Positions 1 through 8,110 of a stretch of DNA of 21,923 bases are shown here, one piece after another. The position numbers and the translations under genes are program-made. Positions within the stretch are counted from its first letter, which is position 1; each line of letters begins with the position of its first letter. The notes below the pieces were generated by a model. It was not told the origin of the DNA, made no database searches, and saw nothing but the letters and a program-made list of their open reading frames with translations. This stretch comes from an uncultured Asticcacaulis sp. GTDB lineage: Bacteria > Pseudomonadota > Alphaproteobacteria > Caulobacterales > Caulobacteraceae. The stretch covers positions 1 through 21,923 of the forward strand of contig CAMLIY010000020.1 of the NCBI GenBank assembly GCA_946480125.1, given 5' to 3'.

Positions 1-761
<761 letters not shown>

Positions 762-879
762 CGGCGACCGTTGGTCGGCCGGACGCTGCATAGCTTCGGC
801 ACGCCCACGCCTCGCATAAACAAGTCGCTGAAAAACACAGTCTATCCCGACGCGTCGCCCCATACCAGGAACCCAGAAT

Positions 880-1911
880 ATGCCTTTACCGTCCAACCCT
901 AAGATACTGTGCTTTGGGGAAATCCTTCTCAGGTTGACAACCACGCGCGGCGAGGGGATTGAAGGCCTGCCGGATCTGAGCTGCAACATCGGGGGAGCAG
1001 AAGCCAATGTGGCCGTGGGCATGCGCAATCTCGGGCATGAGGTCAGGATGGTCAGTTGCCTGCCGCAAAACGCATTTGGGACGGCCGCCCTTCAACACCT
1101 GCGACGCTTTGGCGTCGATGTTGACAGCATCTTGCGCGCAGACGGCCGGATGGGGTTGTATTTTCTGATCCCGGGGGCGATTCACCGTCCCTCTGAAATC
1201 ATCTATGACCGGTCGGGATCGGCCTTCGCGGAATATGACTTCTCGACGATCGACTGGCAGGCGGAGCTTGCGGGCGTGACCTGCCTGCATGTGTCGGGGA
1301 TAACGCCTGCACTTGGCGACCGCTGTACCCAGGCTGTCATAGAAGCGATGACCGTGGCCCGCAAAGCGGGTGTGCAGGTGTCCTTCGACTGTAACTACCG
1401 GCCCAGACTATGGGGCGCCTGGACGGAACGTGCACCGTCGATACTGAAGGATCTGATGTCCCGGGCGGATATTGTGTTCGGAGGGCATCGGGATATCGAG
1501 CTCGCCCTGGGCGAAACGCTCGCCGGTGCGTCCGGGAATGCGGACCGCAGCCAGGCGGCAGCCGATCTGGCCTTCACTGCATTTCCTGGATTGAAACGCC
1601 TCGTTGGTACCGACAGGGCGCAAATCAGCGTAGATCATAACCGGCTGACGGGCATGCTGTTCACCGCCGATCGGTGCGTGCGCTCGGCAGCCTATGATGT
1701 GCCGGGGATCGTCGACAGAATAGGCGGGGGCGATGCCTTTGCCGCCGGCGTCCTTCACGGCATCCTGACGGGCGAGAGCGAACAACAGGCGCTCGCCTTC
1801 GGAATGGCCGCGACCTGTCTCAAGCATGCGCAAAAGGGAGACATGAGCCTGGCCGGGCATCAGGACCTCATGAACTTCCTAAATGCAACCGATTATGACG
1901 TCAGGCGATAG
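880..1911 (+). CDS. 2-keto-3-deoxygluconate-type sugar kinase (PfkB/ribokinase family)
   Basis: This 343-aa cytoplasmic kinase of the PfkB/ribokinase fold probably phosphorylates 2-keto-3-deoxy-gluconate or -galactonate to the 6-phospho product for cleavage by KDPG/KDPGal aldolase. Family marks are visible: the N-terminal sugar-binding motif NIGGAEAN (residues 36-43), FDCNYRPRLW (about 169-178, typical of KdgK), and the anion-hole/catalytic motif DRIGGGDAFAAG (279-290) with catalytic Asp285. An AGGAA ribosome-binding site lies about 10 nt before the ATG, supporting the start. The gene stands alone, 118 bp after pntB, and its GC-rich codon use matches pntB better than the cluster beyond 2160. 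It could still serve that cluster, because 2-keto-3-deoxy acids are likely intermediates there. No aldolase gene is adjacent. Exact substrate is unproven; family assignment is strong. Confidence 0.85.
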   Translation: MPLPSNPKILCFGEILLRLTTTRGEGIEGLPDLSCNIGGAEANVAVGMRNLGHEVRMVSCLPQNAFGTAALQHLRRFGVDVDSILRADGRMGLYFLIPGAIHRPSEIIYDRSGSAFAEYDFSTIDWQAELAGVTCLHVSGITPALGDRCTQAVIEAMTVARKAGVQVSFDCNYRPRLWGAWTERAPSILKDLMSRADIVFGGHRDIELALGETLAGASGNADRSQAAADLAFTAFPGLKRLVGTDRAQISVDHNRLTGMLFTADRCVRSAAYDVPGIVDRIGGGDAFAAGVLHGILTGESEQQALAFGMAATCLKHAQKGDMSLAGHQDLMNFLNATDYDVRR

Positions 1912-2190
1912 ACGCAGCTGAACAGTAGCTCCCTCATACCGGGCCGGTACTATATTCTCCGTCCGCTGTTGATCAGAGCAGGGCAGATTCGCGCACTGCG
2001 CGCTCCTAAACTGATCTTACCGGACCGACGCACCTCATTTTCTAGTAAAGTTTCTCCCGGCAGAACTCACAAGCTGAGTGCCGTCATCTGGAACGAGCTG
2101 AAAAAGTCCCGCCTCCAAGCTCCGATTTTGGATTTTCCACCTACAAAAACTACAGGTATGAAAGTGCATTTCGGCATATGAATATATTTA

Positions 2191-2219
2191 TTGGCAAGGC
2201 TCACACTTTATATTATAAA
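2191..2219 (+). promoter_or_regulatory. Sigma-70-like promoter for the CaiB-SBP-SDR-ADH operon
   Basis: A -35-like TTGGCA at 2191-2196 and a -10-like TATAAA at 2214-2219 are separated by exactly 17 bases, in an AT-rich stretch. Transcription would start near 2226, giving a leader of roughly 120 nt before the chosen ATG at 2345. The spacing and matches are good, but AT-rich DNA produces such pairs by chance. Confidence 0.5.
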
Positions 2220-2256
2220 AATATATAAAAACAATGGCATAGCATGGGAAAGCAAA

Positions 2257-2268
2257 ACATCGCGATGT
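2257..2268. promoter_or_regulatory. 12-bp perfect palindrome, candidate operator
   Basis: ACATCGCGATGT is a perfect 12-bp palindrome about 30 bp downstream of the predicted transcription start. A second imperfect one, 6-bp arms ATTTGT/ACAAAT around TTATA, follows at 2274-2290. Either could be the operator through which the operon is regulated, perhaps by the IclR protein at 16379. No second copy of either motif was noticed in the window, so the link is only positional. Confidence 0.4.
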
Positions 2269-2344
2269 AGAAAATTTGTTATATACAAATGCTTTGCGTT
2301 GGTGGAATATGGCGCTGCGGACATATTTTCGTAATGGACATAAA

Positions 2345-3535
2345 ATGGACAGACGTGAATTCGACCCTCAACGGCCACTTGCCGGATTGCTAGTGCTGGA
2401 TATGAGTCTATATCTGGCGGGGCCATTTGCGTCACAAAGGCTGCAGGACTTTGGCGCGAGGGTTATTAAGATTGAGCGGCCGGATGGAGGGGATCCATCG
2501 CGCGGCCTCTATCGTTCACCTGATGAAATAGACTCCTTGCTTTTCCATATAATCAATCGTGGAAAGGAAAGCATCACGCTGGATATGAAGAACCCGGCTG
2601 ATAGAGAAGTGGTTTTTGCCCTTATTAAACGCGCCGATGTACTTGTTCAAAACTATCGGCCCGGCGTCGCCGAGCGTCTTGGCTTTGGCTATGAAGCTGT
2701 TAACGCCCTCAATCCTCGCATCGTCTATGCCTCGATTTCGGGTTACGGGTCGCAAGGCCCTTGGAGTAAATTGCCTGGTCAGGACCTTCTCGCGCAAGCG
2801 CGTTCGGGCATTATGTGGCTGTCGGGTGACGCAGACGATGCGCCAACTCCAACAGGCCTTGCGCTAGGCGATATTTATACAGGTGTCACGGCCGCTCAAG
2901 GCATTATGGCCGCTCTGATCGGTAGATCCGTTTCCGGAAAAGGCGCACTGATCGAGACAAGCCTCCTTGAGACCCTTATCGACCTTCAGTTCGAACAATT
3001 GGCCATGTACATGAATAAGGGCGAAAAGACCCCGGTCCGTAGCGAATTAAGTAACGCGAATGCCTACGCGCCGGCGCCCTATGGCGTTTATAAAACAGAA
3101 GACGGTTATCTGGCACTGGCCATGAACCCGATTGAGAAACTGTCGGCCTTGTTACAATTGCCATGTCTGACATTATTCCCATTGGATCCATCCGATCCAT
3201 TGAACAACAGGGATGAGGTCAAGGTGCTTTTGGCTACGCGCCTGTTATCGCAAACCACTGCCTATTGGCTGGAGATACTTCAACCTGCCGACATCTGGTG
3301 TTCTGAAGTTATGGACTGGCCGACTCTCCTCGAAAGTGAACAGGCCGGAATTCTGGACATGGTGCAATCGATCCGAACAAGCGATGATAAGGTTCTTAAA
3401 ACAACGCGTCTGCCGCTAAAACTGAATGGCAAGCGTTTGTCGGAATCTAAGGGTGGGCCGGCGCTAGGCGGGAATAGCGTGGCGATCCGAGCTGAGGTCG
3501 CTGAACTAATTAAAGAAAAAGCCTTGGCTCAATGA
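2345..3535 (+). CDS. CaiB/BaiF (class III) CoA-transferase, copy 1
   Basis: This cytoplasmic class III CoA-transferase moves CoA between carboxylic acids. The start at 2345 gives 396 aa, the same length as its paralogue at 6476-7666, and begins just before the family N-terminus (LAGLLVLDMSLYLAGPFAS). The frame is open further upstream to 2276, but that extension has no family similarity. No strong ribosome-binding site precedes 2345, so the start is not certain. Visible family features are GARVIKIERPDGGD (about 37-50), VQNYRPGVAERLGF (101-114), ISGYGSQGPW (131-140) and PGQDLLAQARSG with the catalytic Asp147. The stop overlaps the next start (ATGA), so translation is coupled. It is closely similar over its whole length to copy 2. 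The acid substrate and CoA donor cannot be read from sequence. Context with sugar dehydrogenases suggests a sugar-derived acid. Confidence 0.85.
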   Translation: MDRREFDPQRPLAGLLVLDMSLYLAGPFASQRLQDFGARVIKIERPDGGDPSRGLYRSPDEIDSLLFHIINRGKESITLDMKNPADREVVFALIKRADVLVQNYRPGVAERLGFGYEAVNALNPRIVYASISGYGSQGPWSKLPGQDLLAQARSGIMWLSGDADDAPTPTGLALGDIYTGVTAAQGIMAALIGRSVSGKGALIETSLLETLIDLQFEQLAMYMNKGEKTPVRSELSNANAYAPAPYGVYKTEDGYLALAMNPIEKLSALLQLPCLTLFPLDPSDPLNNRDEVKVLLATRLLSQTTAYWLEILQPADIWCSEVMDWPTLLESEQAGILDMVQSIRTSDDKVLKTTRLPLKLNGKRLSESKGGPALGGNSVAIRAEVAELIKEKALAQ

Positions 3536-4650
3536 TAACTCTGAAAGGTATGACGTGGGACCACCCGCGTGGTTATGCGTGCCTTGAGGCTGCGTCAAAA
3601 CTGTCTGAAGACACAAAAGGGGTCAGGGTCGAATGGGAGCGGCGCTCGCTTCAAGCCTTCGCCGATGTGCCGATTGCGCAATTGGCGAAAGAGTATGACT
3701 TTATTGTTTTGGATCACCCGCATGTTGGTCAGATCTCCGACAGCGGCTGTTTACTACCCTTGCCAGAGCCTGAAGGCTTCGTGGCAAATTCTATGGGTGG
3801 GTCGGCCGAAAGCTATGTGTACAATGGTGTGTGTTGGGCTTATGCAATTGATGCAGCGTGCCAAATGGCTGTGTCTCGTCCGGATATCGGCGTGCCTCTG
3901 CCTTTGACTTGGGAGGTTTTATTAAAGCCGGACGCCAAGGTATTTCGGGCCGTCACGCCACTAAAGCCCGTCGATGCATTTGACATGTTGCTGACGCTGG
4001 CAGCCTCGCGCGGCGACACGAAACAGCCTGTTTCTTCGACTGCCTATTTCGCGCCCGACACGGGCTTGCTCGCTTTGAAAATTCTCAAGGCACTATATCG
4101 TCTGGGGCCATCTGAAGCGGTGACATGGAATCCCATCCAGGTTCTGGAATTACTTAGCACTACGGATGAATTTGCCTGTTCGCCCTGCCTTTTCGGCTAT
4201 ATCAACTATGCACGCGAAGGCTTTCGGCAGAAGCGACTGACCTATTTTGATCTGCCTGTTTTTGAAGGTAGGGATACGCGCCGCGCAATATTAGGTGGCG
4301 CCGGCATCGGTGTTTCGGCGCAAACCGCCGACCCGGCTCTGGCTATAGCCTACGCCAACTGGCTTGCCTCAGAGTCAGTGCAGTCGGGGGTCTATATCGA
4401 AAACGAAGGCCAACCGGCGCATCGCCAGACCTGGCAAAAAATGGCCTCCGATCCCCGCTGGGCGGGTTTCCTGGGCGGTGGTTACGCGACGATCAATACG
4501 GCCTGGACGCGTCCGCGTTCAAACTGGTTCTTACATTATGTCGATGAGGTATGTGGAATCTTTCCAAATTTCTTCGCTCGCGACATCGATGAACAAACGT
4601 TTCTAGACAGCCTGAACGCTTTGTTTCGCCATTACTACAAGGATAGATAA
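3532..4650 (+). CDS. Solute-binding-protein-like protein without signal peptide
   Basis: This 372-aa protein resembles family 1 extracellular sugar-binding proteins of ABC importers. Signs are a beta-strand/TWDHPRGY N-terminus, VEWERRSLQAF, YDFIVLDHPHVG, a mid-chain VCWAYAIDAACQM segment, and a late ALAIAYANWLASESVQSG typical of the second lobe. However, it begins directly at the first strand of the fold, with no hydrophobic leader, lipobox or twin-arginine motif, so it should stay in the cytoplasm. No permease or ATPase gene is nearby. Its ATG overlaps the stop of the CoA-transferase by 4 bp, and only 4 nt separate it from the following SDR. That places it as an integral part of a CoA-transferase/dehydrogenase operon. 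I recall similar leaderless proteins beside CoA-transferases in other alphaproteobacteria, but no function is known to me. It may bind, or even modify, a CoA-transferase substrate. Confidence 0.7.
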   Translation: MITLKGMTWDHPRGYACLEAASKLSEDTKGVRVEWERRSLQAFADVPIAQLAKEYDFIVLDHPHVGQISDSGCLLPLPEPEGFVANSMGGSAESYVYNGVCWAYAIDAACQMAVSRPDIGVPLPLTWEVLLKPDAKVFRAVTPLKPVDAFDMLLTLAASRGDTKQPVSSTAYFAPDTGLLALKILKALYRLGPSEAVTWNPIQVLELLSTTDEFACSPCLFGYINYAREGFRQKRLTYFDLPVFEGRDTRRAILGGAGIGVSAQTADPALAIAYANWLASESVQSGVYIENEGQPAHRQTWQKMASDPRWAGFLGGGYATINTAWTRPRSNWFLHYVDEVCGIFPNFFARDIDEQTFLDSLNALFRHYYKDR

Positions 4651-4654
4651 TTCC

Positions 4655-5386
4655 ATGCAAACGGTCGTCATTACAGGCGGTAACCGCGGATTAGGCGCAT
4701 TTCAGACCCGTAAATACCTTTCAGAGGGCTGGCGTGTTTATGTGGTCTGTCGTTCCGGCGGTGATCTTGTGGCTATTCAGGATGAAAGGCTTGGCGGCGA
4801 ACTCATTACGGTCGCGCAAGACCTCGCGGACTGGCGCGATGTGTCCTTTCTGGACAAGATTAAAAGCGAAGCTGGCCAGATCGACGCGTTGATTAACAAT
4901 GCCGGCATCCACCTGAAAAAGTCAGTTTGGGACGTGTTGCCGGAAGAATTGGACGGCGTACTCGATATTAATGTCAAGGCAATGTTCATGTTGTGCGGCC
5001 GCTATGTATCGTTGTCGCGTGAGACGGGCGGCGCCATTGTTAATCTGTCGTCGATGGGCGGCCTGATGGCTCTGCAAAGTGCCGCCGCCTATGTGACGGC
5101 CAAGACGGCGGTTATTGGCCTGACGCGCAGCGTGGCGGTTGATGCTGCACCGTTTGGCATTCGTTGTAATGCGGTGTGTCCGGGCTTTATCGAGACGGAT
5201 ATGACACGGGCCATTCTGGCTAAGGATCCGGCGCGCCGGGACAAGATTGAAGGCCGCATTCCGACCCACAAATTTGGAACGCCTCAAGACGTTGCCAATG
5301 CCACATATTTTTTAACCAGCTCTCAGTCCGCTTATATCAATGGTGTCTCTCTGCCCGTTGACGGTGGCTATGCGATAGGATTCTAG
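4655..5386 (+). CDS. Short-chain dehydrogenase/reductase (SDR), gluconate 5-dehydrogenase-like
   Basis: This 243-aa classical SDR is an NAD(P)-dependent oxidoreductase for a hydroxyl/keto group. Motifs are TGGNRGLG (7-14) for cofactor binding, NNAG (81-84), catalytic Ser133 in LSSMGG, and Tyr146/Lys150 in YVTAK. It ends in the usual PVDGGYAIGF. Cofactor preference is uncertain. It lies 4 nt after the solute-binding-like gene and 4 nt before the IdnD-like dehydrogenase, so the three are co-transcribed. Pairing of a zinc dehydrogenase with an SDR recalls the idnD/idnO pair that interconverts L-idonate, 5-ketogluconate and gluconate, and suggests epimerisation or oxidation of a hydroxyl on a sugar acid. 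The substrate is inferred from context only. Confidence 0.85.
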   Translation: MQTVVITGGNRGLGAFQTRKYLSEGWRVYVVCRSGGDLVAIQDERLGGELITVAQDLADWRDVSFLDKIKSEAGQIDALINNAGIHLKKSVWDVLPEELDGVLDINVKAMFMLCGRYVSLSRETGGAIVNLSSMGGLMALQSAAAYVTAKTAVIGLTRSVAVDAAPFGIRCNAVCPGFIETDMTRAILAKDPARRDKIEGRIPTHKFGTPQDVANATYFLTSSQSAYINGVSLPVDGGYAIGF

Positions 5387-5390
5387 CTTC

Positions 5391-6419
5391 ATGACGTATC
5401 AAGCTTCTAAACTAATGTCCGCCGCCACTATTGCGGTCGAAGACGCCGTTATGCCGGCGGCTATCGAAGCCGGATGGGTGCGTATCAAACTCGCGGCCGC
5501 GAGTATTTGCGGTACGGACATGCACTATTTCCGCCACTTTGGGAATGCCGGATTTGCGCTGGAACATGCCATTACGCTAGGTCACGAGGCCTGCGGCTGG
5601 GTTGAAGATGCCAATGGCGCTGATCTCAAAAAAGGTCAGTTGGTCGCGCTTAATCCCATCATCAATTGCGGCGAATGCGCGCAATGTCAGCAGGGTCTGG
5701 TAAATCTCTGCACAGCCAAGCGATTTCCGGGTTCTGCCCTGACCAGGCCGCATATTGACGGCTTTTTCCGGGAATATTTCGACTTTCCGGCTTTTTGCTG
5801 CCGTCCTGTTGCCGACGGCGTAAAGCCTGAGCACCTGGCTTTTGCCGAGCCTCTGGCGTGCGCCCTGCACGCTGTCAATACCGGCCATGTCAAGTCTGGC
5901 GATAAGGTTCTTGTCACGGGCTGTGGCCCGATGGGTCTTTTGGCCATTGTAGGCGCCGCGTCAAAAGGTGCCGAGGTTTCGTGCCTTGATCTACGGCCAA
6001 ATACGGTAGTCCTGGGTCAAAAGGTCGGCGCGACACACGGCTATATTGGCGGCGAAGATGATCTTAGCGCGCTAAGCGGTCAATTTGATGTGGTGATCGA
6101 AGCCAGTGGCGCACCGGTCGTCTTTAATCAGGCGATGGATTTCGTGCGTAAGCGCGGTATAATCTCCATGCTGTCTTCGATGCAGCCATCCAGCCAACCT
6201 CTTAATCTTCAGAACATCATGCTGAAAGAAATCCAGGTCTTGGGCTCTTTCCAGTTCAACAAAGAGTTTGAAGAGGCTGTTCGGCTTATCGAAAGCGGCA
6301 AATACGATTTCGACCAAATGATTGCGGGTAAGTTTGGCATTGCCGATACGGCTGAAGCCTTTGCTCTGGCCTTAGGCGGTACTATGGCCGGCAAGGTCCA
6401 GCTGTTCGGCGCCGTTTGA
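5391..6419 (+). CDS. Zinc-dependent alcohol dehydrogenase, L-idonate 5-dehydrogenase-like
   Basis: This 342-aa medium-chain dehydrogenase is closest in style to L-idonate 5-dehydrogenase (IdnD) and related polyol/sugar-acid dehydrogenases. Catalytic zinc ligands are Cys40 (SICGTDMHY), His65/Glu66 (LGHEACG) and Glu153 region (FAEPLACALH). The structural zinc site has Cys93, Cys96, Cys99 and Cys107. The Rossmann motif GCGPMG is at 177-182, and the acidic Asp200 (CLDLRP) points to NAD+. RFPGSALTRPHIDGFF matches the IdnD-type loop. It is the last gene of the operon and is followed by an intrinsic terminator at 6444-6477. It probably oxidises a secondary hydroxyl of a hexonate or related acid; the actual sugar acid is unknown. 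Confidence 0.85.
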   Translation: MTYQASKLMSAATIAVEDAVMPAAIEAGWVRIKLAAASICGTDMHYFRHFGNAGFALEHAITLGHEACGWVEDANGADLKKGQLVALNPIINCGECAQCQQGLVNLCTAKRFPGSALTRPHIDGFFREYFDFPAFCCRPVADGVKPEHLAFAEPLACALHAVNTGHVKSGDKVLVTGCGPMGLLAIVGAASKGAEVSCLDLRPNTVVLGQKVGATHGYIGGEDDLSALSGQFDVVIEASGAPVVFNQAMDFVRKRGIISMLSSMQPSSQPLNLQNIMLKEIQVLGSFQFNKEFEEAVRLIESGKYDFDQMIAGKFGIADTAEAFALALGGTMAGKVQLFGAV

Positions 6420-6443
6420 TCTACGCCAATACAAGACAAACAG

Positions 6444-6477
6444 GGTAGGCGGCGGGGATGCGCGGCCTGCCTTTTTT
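6444..6477 (+). terminator. Intrinsic terminator between convergent operons
   Basis: GGTAGGC at 6444-6450 pairs with GCCTGCC at 6465-6471 (one G-U pair in RNA), followed at once by six T's at 6472-6477. It lies 25 bp after the dehydrogenase stop and ends the plus-strand operon. The T-run touches the stop codon of the convergent CoA-transferase (6476-6478), so the same hairpin sits right after that gene too, but without a strong T tail in that direction. Confidence 0.8.
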
Positions 6478-7666
6478 AGTGCGTGTTATCTAGGCCAAAT
6501 TCGCCGCGTATGGCGTCGGAATCCTGACCGATCGTGGGGGCCGCCTCAGTGCAGGCAGGTCTATGGCCATCGAACCGTAAAGGTATGCGCGTCGTCGACA
6601 GATTGACGCCGCTGCGTAGGTTGAGGGTTTGCAAAAGATCCAAGGCCTTGAAGTTGGCACTGGCCATCAGATCTGGCCAAGCCAAGACAGCCGCACACCA
6701 TATGCCGGCCGGCTGCAAACGTTCTAGCCAAAACTGCGTCTCTTGTGTGCGTAGTCTGCGAGCAATTACAGACTTGATGGCGTCACGATGCACAAAGGCA
6801 TCCTTTGCATCATTCATAAAGATGTCGAGCTCACCAGTCTCCAATAGCGCCTCGAGCTGCTTCAGGGGCGTCATGGCAATAGCCACATAACTATCAGCGG
6901 TCTGATAGACACCATACGGAGCCGACAAATAGGCATGGGCCGAACGTTCAACCGATCGTTTGGGCGGTCTTTGTCCGTCATTGAGGTGTGTCGTCAAGAC
7001 TTCGAACTGCAGGTCAACCAGGGCCTCGAGCAGGCTGGTTTCCACATGGGCGCCCTTGCCCGTACGTTCGCGGCGAAACAAACTGGCCAGGATGCCTTGC
7101 GCAAGCGCGGCACCGGCCATGATATCGGCTACAGGGAGACCGAAGGGCACAGGGCCATGGGAGGCATCGCCATTGAGCCACATAATGCCAGAGCGCGCCT
7201 GTGCCAGAAGGTCTTGACCGGGGCTATGGGCCCACGGCCCTTCCCGACCATAGCCACTGATGGAGCCATAGACGATTCTGGGAAATCTGGCCCGAACGCT
7301 GGTATGATCAAACCCTAAACGCTCGATCACACCCGGTCGGAAGTTTTGTAATACTACATCGGCATGGCCGATGAGCTTCCATAGTGCCGCGCGACCATTC
7401 TCTTCTTTTAGATCAAGCGCAAGGCTTTGTTTGGAGCGGTTGATGGCGTGGAAAATGGTTGAGTCTCCACCAATTTCTGTGTCGGACAGATAGAGACGCC
7501 GGCAAAGATCGCCACCATCAGGGCGTTCAATCTTGATAACGCGCGCCCCCAAGTCCTGCAGACGCAACGAAGCATAGGGGCCCGACAAAAACTGGCACAT
7601 ATCGACAATTAGCAATCCCGTCAGAGGCAGATCTGACGCGCCATCTGCACCCATGGCTTGGGTCAC
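6476..7666 (-). CDS. CaiB/BaiF (class III) CoA-transferase, copy 2
   Basis: This is a second 396-aa class III CoA-transferase, strikingly similar to copy 1. Shared blocks include GARVIKIERPDGGD, GLLI/VDM, FRPGVIERLGF (versus YRPGVAERLGF) and PGQDLLAQARSGIMWL, which holds the catalytic Asp152. The start chosen is GTG at 7666, which overlaps the cupin stop (GTGA) and has AAAGG about 8 nt upstream; an ATG four codons later at 7654 is the alternative. It is the third gene of the ALDH-cupin-CaiB operon on the minus strand, convergent with the operon carrying copy 1. Two close paralogues in one locus suggest either two successive acid activations or a two-subunit enzyme, as in BbsEF. Because both copies keep the catalytic Asp, both may be active. 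Substrate unknown. Confidence 0.85.
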   Translation of the reverse strand: MTQAMGADGASDLPLTGLLIVDMCQFLSGPYASLRLQDLGARVIKIERPDGGDLCRRLYLSDTEIGGDSTIFHAINRSKQSLALDLKEENGRAALWKLIGHADVVLQNFRPGVIERLGFDHTSVRARFPRIVYGSISGYGREGPWAHSPGQDLLAQARSGIMWLNGDASHGPVPFGLPVADIMAGAALAQGILASLFRRERTGKGAHVETSLLEALVDLQFEVLTTHLNDGQRPPKRSVERSAHAYLSAPYGVYQTADSYVAIAMTPLKQLEALLETGELDIFMNDAKDAFVHRDAIKSVIARRLRTQETQFWLERLQPAGIWCAAVLAWPDLMASANFKALDLLQTLNLRSGVNLSTTRIPLRFDGHRPACTEAAPTIGQDSDAIRGEFGLDNTH

Positions 7667-8091
7667 GCGCCAACCTTTGGTGCAACATCCACGCCGAACC
7701 AGACAAAGGGCTCACAACCGGTATTTCTCCAGCCGTGTTGCGTGTCGGGCTCAAACAACAGAACGTCACCAGCCTTGAAAGGCAGTTCGCGATCCTCTGA
7801 CGCGTCAGTAGAGGTCAGGGTCAATACACCCGCGCCGCTGATGACATAGAGGGCATAAGCATTAGCTCCCCCATGAGACGGTACGCTTTTGCCCGGTTCG
7901 ACGCGGCCATGCGCAACACTTAGACCATATGCGGGCAGCGTAGCGGCGATACCATACTGGAACTGCATGCCCGGCACATCGTTCATAACGCAGGTCGGTT
8001 GAGGGCGTGCTTTGGCGATATTTTTTGACGCGTTTTCAACTATGTGAACTTGACCGGCACTAGGGTCGGCAATGGTCGGAAGTTTGGTCAT
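7663..8091 (-). CDS. Small cupin-domain protein
   Basis: This 142-aa protein has a single cupin beta-barrel. Motif 1 is GRVEPGKSVPSHGGANAYALYVISGAG (written here in part) with His73 and no second His; motif 2 is GDVLLFEPDTQHGWRN with one His. The reduced set of metal ligands makes an enzyme role less certain; it may be an isomerase, an epimerase-like helper, or a sensor of a sugar acid. It lies between the aldehyde dehydrogenase (19-nt gap) and CoA-transferase 2 (4-bp GTGA overlap), so it is co-translated with them. Small cupins are common in sugar-acid operons, including KdgF, which linearises unsaturated uronates, but this protein is not obviously KdgF. Confidence 0.7.
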   Translation of the reverse strand: MTKLPTIADPSAGQVHIVENASKNIAKARPQPTCVMNDVPGMQFQYGIAATLPAYGLSVAHGRVEPGKSVPSHGGANAYALYVISGAGVLTLTSTDASEDRELPFKAGDVLLFEPDTQHGWRNTGCEPFVWFGVDVAPKVGA

Positions 8092-8110
8092 GTTGACAGG
8101 CTGCCGTGCT

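Larger units (their letters stand above)
1912..2344 (+). other. Intergenic region with composition change and promoter of the CoA-transferase operon
   Basis: No convincing gene is present. A 70-codon open frame at 1969-2181 has no recognisable motif and no ribosome-binding site. The first half has ordinary composition. From about 2160 the sequence becomes strongly AT-rich (runs of ATATA and AAAA), which contrasts with pntB and the kinase and probably marks the edge of the accessory catabolic cluster. The AT-rich half holds a promoter-like pair and two palindromes, listed separately. Confidence 0.6.

Noticed and set aside
1969..2181. 70-codon open frame between the sugar kinase and the CoA-transferase operon
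   Set aside because: No ribosome-binding site, no motif, and composition of a chance frame.
2276..2344. 23-residue N-terminal extension of CoA-transferase 1
   Set aside because: No family similarity, and the start at 2345 gives the same length as copy 2.
3532..4650. Annotation as an ABC transporter periplasmic binding protein
   Set aside because: No signal peptide and no permease or ATPase gene; kept only as a fold resemblance.
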